The notes below the pieces were generated by a model. It had not been told where the DNA came from and did not search any database. It saw nothing but the letters and a program-made list of their open reading frames with translations. From Eutreptiella sp. 'Long Island Sound 2002' (taxonomy: Eukaryota > Euglenozoa > Euglenophyceae > Eutreptiales > Eutreptiaceae): DNA of 64,000 nt. The translations under genes and the position numbers were made by a program. The stretch's first letter is position 1, and every line of letters begins with the position of its first letter. The stretch spans positions 26,591,346-26,655,345 of the forward strand of contig OZ038397.1 of the NCBI GenBank assembly GCA_964036045.1, read 5' to 3'. This document shows, piece by piece, positions 57,316-64,000 of the stretch.

Positions 57316-59037
57316 TCAAGGCGTGCGTAGGGCAATACGTAGCATGTGTAACAGCCACCAAGGCTGCCAGAGCTTATCAGGGTCGTGCGGGCCGCGCATC
57401 AAGGGCTCCCATTGCGCATCCACCACTTCCTTCGTAACAGAAAACCAATCATCAACCACAAGCACGGGTAAATCTGCATAAATGCCAGTTTCGTTGTTGG
57501 CGGGGACGATGGGCACGCGGTTCATGTACAGCGCCTCCCATGTCCTGTGGCACGAGATGCCATTACCAGGGGGAGAAAGCACGAAGCGGAAGCGCCGCGA
57601 TTGCTCGAGGAAGTTCTTGTGCCCAATCTTTTTTGTTTGCCGGCCCCCGAAACCGTTCTGCTTCATTGCCTCGAGTGCTTTGTTGCGGTCCAAGTTGTAC
57701 TTGCGCGGCGTGAAATTGATGAGGATGTCACGGGACGCGCTGCGATTCGTGTTGCTTAGCATGAGATCCAAATAGTCTTCCGGGTGCTCCCCATTTTTGT
57801 AGAAACGATTCTCGATGCCTATGGGGATCGGGACCATCTTTGGATGAGCCATGTCAATATTTTTGGCAAACCACTTGAGTACCTTGGGGCTATCAAGCAG
57901 CGCTTGGGCCTCAACAGCCACGGGAACGGACTTGTCCCGGTTGTGCGTGATCATGAAGAAATGCGCGTCGATTTTTGGTAGCTTGTGCACCATCGTAGGC
58001 ACATCCAAGGTATTGACAAAGATCACACTGCGGTTCGTAATGGCCTTGGGATCCAACGAGCAGTCATCCTTTTGGTTGGGCTTCGTGTCGCACTGAAAGT
58101 CCGCCGCAAACTTGAAGCCGTCCCCCGTGATCAAAGGAAAGCTCGGCTTGGAATGGGTCACTTGAATCTCTTCGGTGTGCTTTTGGTACATTGCTATGAG
58201 CTCCTCGACTTCGGTAGGGTTGAAGGCGTCCGTCAAAGGACGCAATAATGGCTTGTTCCCCAAAACGCAAGGGGAGATGCAGAGCGGTGGGGATCTTGCC
58301 GCAGCGGAGCCTTTGTGCTGTGCACATTTGCCCACGCGTGCCGACCGGTGGAATAGCAACCTTTCAATCACAGAAATGAGGCGCTGCAAGCCTTGTTCAT
58401 GCTGCAATTTTTCATACAAGGCATTCCCCGTTGTGACATCACAACCCGAACTGTGTAGCATGGTGGGCTGATCCGTTAGGGCATCTGCATCCGCACGGGG
58501 AACGCTCCGTTTGCCTTCAATTTGAGGCACGCCATCGTTCTGGTCGTTATCAACTTTGGGGGCTTCTGTTGCTTCAATGTCGGAAGCGGAAGCCCGGTCC
58601 GGTGTTCCAACTTCGGGAGCGGAAGCCAGGTCCAATGCTCCGGTTTCGGGAGCAGAAGCCACATCTGGTGCCCTAGTTTCGGGAGCGGAAGCCATATCCG
58701 GGTCTTGAGGTACTTCTTTTTGTTGGTGGCCCGCCCTATTTTGAGAAACGCTTTGTGTAACCCCGGAATCAGCAGCGTCGATTCGGGGAGGTCGTGCGAC
58801 AACGGGTCGCTCTTTGGGCGTATCTTGGCTGGTTTTAGGTTGAACTTGCACCTCCTCCACCTCCGGGTCCACATCGTATTGCAGAACGGCAGTTGAGTCA
58901 GCAACCACGAATCCCAAGTCCACCTCCCGTTGCTCCTTCGAGGAACGATATGGGAGCAGCACACTCGCCAAGTGAGACACGACAACGGTACATAAGATGA
59001 CCAACACGGCCAACAAGCATGGCTTGAGCGCCCTCAT
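57316..59037 (-). CDS. Exostosin/GT47-like Golgi glycosyltransferase
   Basis: 573 residues from ATG 59037, no intron. Residues about 4-28 (hydrophobic, LLAVLVILCTVVVSHLASVLL) form a signal anchor, giving a type II membrane protein as usual for Golgi glycosyltransferases. A stem region holds four imperfect decapeptides of the form D(M/V/L/R)ASAPE(T/V). The C-terminal half has exostosin-type motifs: FFMITHNRDKS, MVPIPIGIENRFY, FRFVLSPPGNGISCHRTWEA and LYMNRVPIVPANNE. The last two hold the nucleotide-sugar binding region of GT47-like enzymes. It would transfer a sugar to a glycan or protein in the secretory pathway; the donor and acceptor cannot be read from sequence. The frame is intact and of plausible full length. 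Confidence 0.8.
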   Translation of the reverse strand: MRALKPCLLAVLVILCTVVVSHLASVLLPYRSSKEQREVDLGFVVADSTAVLQYDVDPEVEEVQVQPKTSQDTPKERPVVARPPRIDAADSGVTQSVSQNRAGHQQKEVPQDPDMASAPETRAPDVASAPETGALDLASAPEVGTPDRASASDIEATEAPKVDNDQNDGVPQIEGKRSVPRADADALTDQPTMLHSSGCDVTTGNALYEKLQHEQGLQRLISVIERLLFHRSARVGKCAQHKGSAAARSPPLCISPCVLGNKPLLRPLTDAFNPTEVEELIAMYQKHTEEIQVTHSKPSFPLITGDGFKFAADFQCDTKPNQKDDCSLDPKAITNRSVIFVNTLDVPTMVHKLPKIDAHFFMITHNRDKSVPVAVEAQALLDSPKVLKWFAKNIDMAHPKMVPIPIGIENRFYKNGEHPEDYLDLMLSNTNRSASRDILINFTPRKYNLDRNKALEAMKQNGFGGRQTKKIGHKNFLEQSRRFRFVLSPPGNGISCHRTWEALYMNRVPIVPANNETGIYADLPVLVVDDWFSVTKEVVDAQWEPLMRGPHDPDKLWQPWWLLHMLRIALRTP

Positions 59038-59039
59038 GG

Positions 59040-60288
59040 ACGTTCCAACGGGGGGTGCAAGCTACCCACACCGCATGCCAAAAAGTAACCACCACGGCAA
59101 GTGTTCGCGCTGTGGAAAAATTGACAATGCACCACGGAGCTCCCACAACCCCTCAAAAGACAACCCTTGAACGCGCTTATGATTGCGGGGGAATCCACTA
59201 AGAGGAGCGCAGAATAACCTAAGGCCACAGCACGTCAACACACAAAAATCAAGGATTTCCCAAGTCCCGTAGGCACTCAATAGTGGCAAAGACAATCCAT
59301 TCGCCGTCGAGTGCATGAAGAGAGAGATGTATGCATGGGCATACAAAGCAAACGAGTTCGCTATTCGTATCTACAAGTCGTTCAAGATCAGGGGTTCAGG
59401 GGTCATCGAGTACTTTCTGGTTGACCCAATAAAAATCCGCAAGCAAGAACTCGTAAGTGATGCATCATAAGCAAAGCTGCAAGTATGACAACATGGGTTA
59501 TTGTGGGTGTGTCCGTCCAATGCATAAAACATAACATCACGAACATTCATGTGAGGTGCAAGACTAATGCAAAAACAATTGATCCTGCGGCCAATTGCTA
59601 TACCATTGGCATTAATGCATGTGGTTGTGTTGCGAACACCAACCCCCCGGAGGAGGATTCTGCTGGTTGTACAAGGTCCACGTTGCACTTGGTCTTATGT
59701 TTGCGTGTTGAGAATCCTCGTAGATCCCCAGTTGGATGCGGGAAGAAGCCCATACAGCAAATCCAGTAACAACCCTCCATCTCTTTCAGACTGACAGATG
59801 TATGCAATGAGTTGACATCATGCGTTTTCTTGAACAAACAAGTCACCGGTAGGCGCGTAATTTTCATACAGTCGGTGCCAGTGCCACCCTCCTATACTAA
59901 CCTTCACGGTTCACCCTGGCACCCTCCCTGCACCACAGCGGTCGGAAATGGCGATTTAAGTCTATCGCCCCGCCTTCGCGATTTCGGCCCAGACGCCTCT
60001 TTCGACCCCTCCAAAGCACAAATTTGAGGGACATGGCTCCAGAATCAAGCGGTTTTGAAAAGAGAAGCACCGAATTGATACATTTGAGTATAGTAAATAG
60101 TAGGATCTAACAGATTTGACGACATGGCTGGAAAGTGGACATTGATGAAACATACTCCTTTGCCGGTGCCTTTGGTCGTAGTTGCTTGATATGGATTCCC
60201 TAATTCAGCCGAATAGTCACCGGTCAAAAATCAATTGCATGTAGTGTGCACATTCCACAATGCAAGCCGAATGCACCACATTTCAGGT
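59040..60288. other. No gene seen
   Basis: AT-rich spacer between the glycosyltransferase and the right-hand cluster. It probably contains the promoter of the minus-strand glycosyltransferase at its left end. Nothing else is identified. Confidence 0.4.
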
Positions 60289-60594
60289 ATGTCTTTTTTG
60301 GCTGCTGTCGCGTTCACACAGGCCACCTTCCTGTCGGCAGCGTGTGCCGTTAATGGAGAGCTGGTCCAGCGGAATCAGGCGTTGGTGAGGCACATCACAG
60401 ACCAGCAGGCCCGGTTGGAGGATGCAGTGACAGGACGTTTGGAGCGGATCCTCACGGCCAAGCTGCCCACCTACCTTCGCAAGATCAGCGGTCGTCCTCC
60501 TGCCAGGTACGCCGCTACGAGGACCTTCTGTACCAGAGAGGAGTTCGACGTGTTGCAGACAGGTCTCTGTGTTCATAGCGCCACACACCACTGA
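60289..60594 (+). CDS. Small ORF of unknown function, probably an exon
   Basis: From ATG 60289, 101 residues: a hydrophobic start (MSFLAAVAFTQATFLSAACA), then an amphipathic helical part (QRNQALVRHITDQQARLEDAV) and a basic region (LPTYLRKISGRPPARY). The frame ends inside the first 181-bp repeat (SATHH). CAGACAG|GTCTCT at about 60566 could be a donor, so the true C-terminus may lie in a downstream exon. It may be the 5' part of the gene cluster that includes the transposase-like ORF. No family is recognised. Confidence 0.35.
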   Translation: MSFLAAVAFTQATFLSAACAVNGELVQRNQALVRHITDQQARLEDAVTGRLERILTAKLPTYLRKISGRPPARYAATRTFCTREEFDVLQTGLCVHSATHH

Positions 60595-61302
60595 AAAACC
60601 AAAGCTGTCCTGCATTTTTCTTGATGAGTGTTCATTCTGCGAGACCTTAACACCGCTGATGGCAGAATGCCGCTCGCTGCCTTCTTTCGCGCACGCCGGT
60701 CGTTTCTTAATCTACGCGCGTCGTCCTCGAAGCTGTTACGCCCACGATCAGGCTTCCAGCGCCACACACCACTGAAAAAACAATGCTGTGCTGCATTTTT
60801 CTTGATGAGTGTTCATTCTGCGAGACCGTACCACATCTGATGGGAGAATGCCGCTTGCTGTCTTCTTTCGCGTACGCCGGTCGTTTCTTAATCTACGCGC
60901 ATCGTCCTCGAGCCTGTTACGCCCACGATCATGCTTCCAGCGCCACACACCACTGAAAAAACAATGCTGTGCTGCATTTTTCTTGATGAGTGTTCATTCT
61001 GCGAGACCGTACCACATCTGATGGGAGAATGCCGCTTGCTGCCTTCTTTCGCGTACGCCGGTCGTTTCTTAATCTACGCACGTCGTCCTCGAACCTGTTA
61101 CGCCCACGATCAGGCTTCCAGCGCCACACACCACTGAAAAAACAATGCTGTGCTGCATTTTTCTTGATGAGTGTTCATTCTGCGAGACCGTACCACATCT
61201 GATGGGAGAATGCCGCTTGCTGCCTTCTTTCGCGTACGCCGGTCGTTTCTTAATCTACGCGCGTCGTCCTCGAACTTGTTGCGCCCACGATCAGGCTTCC
61301 AG
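60578..61302 (+). repeat. 181-bp tandem repeat, four copies
   Basis: Copies start at 60578, 60759, 60940 and 61121 and differ at only a few positions. Each contains GCGCCACACACCACTGAAAAA, an ATG within AGA(A)TGCCGCT, and a C-terminal phrase GGCTTCCAG. Each copy can encode a presequence-like peptide (MPLAAFFRVRRSFLNL). Only the last copy is in frame with the ORF downstream. Confidence 0.95.
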
Positions 61303-61590
61303 GTGACCCACAGAGGTCCAAATTACAAATTCTTCGTGAGCCACAGCAGCCCTGGTCCAGTGAACCGTACAGTGACGCGACTCCTGCAGTGCTCGAAACG
61401 GAACAAGGGTGGTAACGTTCGCACAGTCCAGCGACTCCAATTCCTGTGGAACAGCCGGCGCAAGACCCTCACCATCCGCATTTGGGGATTTTGGCGTAAT
61501 CAGTACGGCCGCGACCTGAACCTCTTCGCTGTGGGCCGAAAGCCGTGCGCCAACCGCCGCCCTCTTGCACCTCGCACCCAAGAATGGTAA
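61210..61590 (+). CDS. Small basic protein with presequence-like N-terminus
   Basis: From ATG 61210 (inside the last 181-bp repeat), 126 residues. The first 30 are rich in Arg, Ser, Leu and Phe without acidic residues (MPLAAFFRVRRSFLNLRASS), as in mitochondrial targeting peptides. The rest is strongly basic (VTRLLQCSKRNKGG, NSRRKTLTIRIWGFWRNQYG), reminiscent of small organellar ribosomal or RNA-binding proteins, but no family is recognised. The stop TAA (61588-61590) overlaps the ATG of the next ORF within ATGGTAA. The repeat/gene junction GGCTTCCAG|GTGACC could instead be a splice acceptor, in which case the N-terminus is different. Confidence 0.4.
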   Translation: MPLAAFFRVRRSFLNLRASSSNLLRPRSGFQVTHRGPNYKFFVSHSSPGPVNRTVTRLLQCSKRNKGGNVRTVQRLQFLWNSRRKTLTIRIWGFWRNQYGRDLNLFAVGRKPCANRRPLAPRTQEW

Positions 61591-63800
61591 AACGCGAATC
61601 TGGTGACTGTTGCTTCTGTGGACGTGGTCCTCTCCAACTCGCCCGCCATGCCGATGCGCAACACAAGCTCCAGGACGCCATGAAGTTCTTCAAGATCAAC
61701 ATCCCTCCGCCGTATCTGCTCTGCCGAGCCTGTGGGGAAAACCTGGAGATGTTCCGCGCCAGCTTCCAGCACCTGCTGCGAGCGCGCGGATGGACTGCGC
61801 CGGATCCGGGTAATGTGCAATTGAATTCCCTGTCACTTCATTTCAAAGGTCTTGACACAGAACAGCCAGTCATCACATGTACAGGCCATGCGAAATCACA
61901 TGTCCCATCAATGTCACGCTATGAGTCACAACCACCATGCTCCCAGACTGAAAGTGGTTCGCAGAGTCAAGGTTCAAGGAGTCAAGGTGCACAGAGGCAA
62001 CAGCTGCAACCTCTGCAAGACATCACCAATACACATCAAACCAAAAAGTGTGGTCCGGGTATCAAACCTGGTCCCTCTCACCCTAAGGAAGCCATGGCAG
62101 AGTGGGAGAAGGACCTGTTGTCCAAGGCATGTGGTACCACAGGTGATGTGCTCCTGTGGCCTGCTATAAGGGCCAACAAATTCACAGAGCAGCAGCGCAC
62201 AGACCTCATTGCCTTTCTCAGTGATTTCTTTGCCCGCAGGCATTGGAAGCCCCTCTTGGAGTCCGTGTGTGAGACAGTGGGAACAGGCAGCTTTGCACAG
62301 GCTAGAGCTGAGATAGAGGAACAATTTCCTGTTTTGAAATCTGTTTGCTTTAAGCAGCGTGCCAACGTTGGGCGCAGGCCCTACAGGACGATATACCAAT
62401 CCTTCAACAAGGATTCTGTTGGCAATCTTCTCAAATTCTCTGATGGGTCCCGATTTCCACAGGTAGTCCACAGTTATGAGCGAGTGGACCAGGTCTGTCA
62501 AACCTTCAGTGCCTTCTGTACGTTTAAAGGTGACAAATCCCACAGGTACAGGCTGCTGTCAGAGGTCCTCCCCCGGCTGTTGCGATGTCCGGAATTGAGG
62601 AAGGCGATGGGTGTGACTCTGGGGGACACAGTTGTCAGACTAGATGTTCTTTGTGGTATAGATGCACTCCCCATCCTCCACCAGCCCACAGTGATTCCCA
62701 AGAATGCCACTCATCTGAGCTTTACGCTGCTGCAGTACGGTGAAGTGCCGAGATCCCCCTGGATGAGGCATTTGTTGGCGCTGTATGCCGGTAAGGACAG
62801 CACCAGCGAGATGCGCCAGTACCTTACCACTGTGATGGCCGACGTGTTCTCTTTTAAAGGGAACGGAAGGGAACTGGATTTGGGACAGTGGAGGCCGGTT
62901 GTTGTGTGTGTCCCCCACATGAGTGCTGACCTGGCCTGTTTGTTCAGCCTGGGAGACCTGCAGTCCTTCACGACTGTGCGGATATGTTACAAATGCATGG
63001 CGAAGCCGAACTCCTGCTGCTGCATGCACCCCCTGCTTATTCCTGAGTGCTTCGTTTTCCCATTCCACCCCCTGAACATCCACACCGATTTCCCTTTACA
63101 CTTTGGCACAAATCTCACCATCCGTTTGATTCGCGTTGCTGAGGGAGAGGCCTGCACTGCTGGTGGACAGACGGAGGACGATTTCTATGACGCTTTCAGG
63201 AAGCCTGTGCTGTACAGTATTGGAGTGCGCCAGGATGAAGTAACCACATTGCACGTACTGGGGAGGCACGTGGAGGCTGTGCGAGATGTCCTGCCAGCGC
63301 TGCTCAGTGATCCTGCGTACAGTACTGCACTCAGGAAGGCAGTACAGGCATTTTGTATACTGACACCCCTGCTGAGTAAATTCTTTCTGAAGGAATGGGA
63401 ACTGGAGGAGCTGATAGCAGCAGGGAGAGAATTTGCACATAATTTTCGCAAACTGCACCCCACGCCAGAGAAAATGGTTCCATACTGGCATCAAATCGAC
63501 GCTGAGTTAGAAAGATCTGCCAGGTATCTGTTCACATTCTGCGGTGGTGTAGGCCCAGGGGCAGTCGGATGCCAGGGCATTGAATCACTGGGACACATCC
63601 TGAAAGTCTTAGCGCATCACTCTGGATACGACCCTAAGAAGTTCCTGTTGAAACTGGCTGAACAGCACGAATTCAGGTTTGCAGAGCATCATGGCGTTCT
63701 GGAGCTCCTCAGTAGCTCCGATGCGTATGAAGAAGATGTTGGTGAGGAAATTGAGGAGTCGCAATCCAAAAAGGGAACCAGGAAACGAGCCCATTCGTAG
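61584..63800 (+). CDS. Zinc-finger, DDE-transposase-like protein of mobile-element type
   Basis: 738 residues from ATG 61584 (the frame is open from 61545 but that region has no ATG). It starts with a C2H2 finger (C9, C12, H22, H27) and a CxxC (CRACGE, 47-50), then a Ser/Gln/His-rich linker (about 90-155) and a long central domain. Near 455-475 the pattern MSADLACLF...GDL...CYKC resembles the second catalytic Asp and CxxC of DDE-type transposases found in unclassified animal and protist elements. Near 655-670 GPGAVGCQGIESLGH resembles the E-S-(I/L)-H end motif of those proteins. The C-terminus is acidic then basic (EEDVGEEIEE...GTRKRAHS), probably a nuclear signal. No terminal inverted repeats were found in the window, so it may be a domesticated gene or an element cut by the window end. 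The frame is intact. Confidence 0.55.
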   Translation: MVKRESGDCCFCGRGPLQLARHADAQHKLQDAMKFFKINIPPPYLLCRACGENLEMFRASFQHLLRARGWTAPDPGNVQLNSLSLHFKGLDTEQPVITCTGHAKSHVPSMSRYESQPPCSQTESGSQSQGSRSQGAQRQQLQPLQDITNTHQTKKCGPGIKPGPSHPKEAMAEWEKDLLSKACGTTGDVLLWPAIRANKFTEQQRTDLIAFLSDFFARRHWKPLLESVCETVGTGSFAQARAEIEEQFPVLKSVCFKQRANVGRRPYRTIYQSFNKDSVGNLLKFSDGSRFPQVVHSYERVDQVCQTFSAFCTFKGDKSHRYRLLSEVLPRLLRCPELRKAMGVTLGDTVVRLDVLCGIDALPILHQPTVIPKNATHLSFTLLQYGEVPRSPWMRHLLALYAGKDSTSEMRQYLTTVMADVFSFKGNGRELDLGQWRPVVVCVPHMSADLACLFSLGDLQSFTTVRICYKCMAKPNSCCCMHPLLIPECFVFPFHPLNIHTDFPLHFGTNLTIRLIRVAEGEACTAGGQTEDDFYDAFRKPVLYSIGVRQDEVTTLHVLGRHVEAVRDVLPALLSDPAYSTALRKAVQAFCILTPLLSKFFLKEWELEELIAAGREFAHNFRKLHPTPEKMVPYWHQIDAELERSARYLFTFCGGVGPGAVGCQGIESLGHILKVLAHHSGYDPKKFLLKLAEQHEFRFAEHHGVLELLSSSDAYEEDVGEEIEESQSKKGTRKRAHS

Positions 63801-64000
63801 CACCAAATAGAGTTTGTGACCTGTGTGCAGTGGCTGTGGCACTGCAATAGATTTCTGACCCAGTGAAGCGGTACCCAGAACCCCATGGCCAGGATACGGC
63901 ATACAACCGGTCTCCGGTCCACTAACCCCATGTACGGAAGTGTTCCGTGCCGTAAAGCCCCGCATCGGCAACCGATGCACCGCCAGCGGAGATTTGTGTA
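63801..64000 (+). other. 3' flank of the transposase-like gene
   Basis: No coding features. The window ends here, so any right terminal repeat of an element would lie outside. Confidence 0.4.

Overview
This 64 kb window is nuclear DNA of a eukaryote. It has canonical GT-AG introns, a Ty3/gypsy chromovirus, a Penelope-type retroelement, a type II membrane glycosyltransferase and many simple repeats. The combination of chromodomain Ty3 elements, an N-terminal-nuclease Penelope-like element and GC-rich exons in long microsatellite-filled introns points to a microalga or related protist. A green-lineage alga is my best guess; the sequence does not settle the species.

Layout. 1-2007 has no recognisable gene. 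2008-9425 is a plus-strand Ty3/gypsy chromovirus (here Ty3-A): Gag remnant, protease, a DNA-methyltransferase-like module, RT, RNase H, integrase and chromodomain. It is broken by one in-frame stop and one frameshift. 9430-11400 is a GC-rich island with one long ORF of unknown function. 14198-21780 is a second, minus-strand, 5'-truncated chromovirus (Ty3-B). Its integrase is split by a complete 5,530-bp plus-strand retroelement (15221-20750) with 306-bp terminal direct repeats, a perfect 10-bp target duplication, a zinc-knuckle ORF1 and a Penelope-type RT ORF.

From about 22 to 51 kb the window changes character. There are few long ORFs, many G/C homopolymers and GT microsatellites, but phase-consistent exon chains can be traced, all on the minus strand. 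The best is a BMT5/DUF2431-like rRNA methyltransferase gene (50829-42062), supported by family motifs across its exons. Three more exon chains (40106-37486, 36081-34939, 30239-25535) are read only from splice signals, reading phase and coding character. Most tandem and dispersed repeats of this region (minisatellite, 122-bp exact repeat, MITE-like element, GT runs) fall in the inferred introns.

51-57.3 kb is mostly unassigned. 57316-59037 (minus) is an intronless exostosin/GT47-like glycosyltransferase with a membrane anchor and a decapeptide-repeat stem. The right end holds a four-copy 181-bp tandem repeat, whose last copy gives a presequence-like N-terminus to a small basic ORF (61210-61590). 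That ORF overlaps a 738-aa zinc-finger protein (61584-63800) that looks derived from a DDE-type transposase.

The mobile-element genes are decayed by stops and frameshifts; the glycosyltransferase and the 61.6-kb ORF are intact. All multi-exon models were built by eye and need transcript support.
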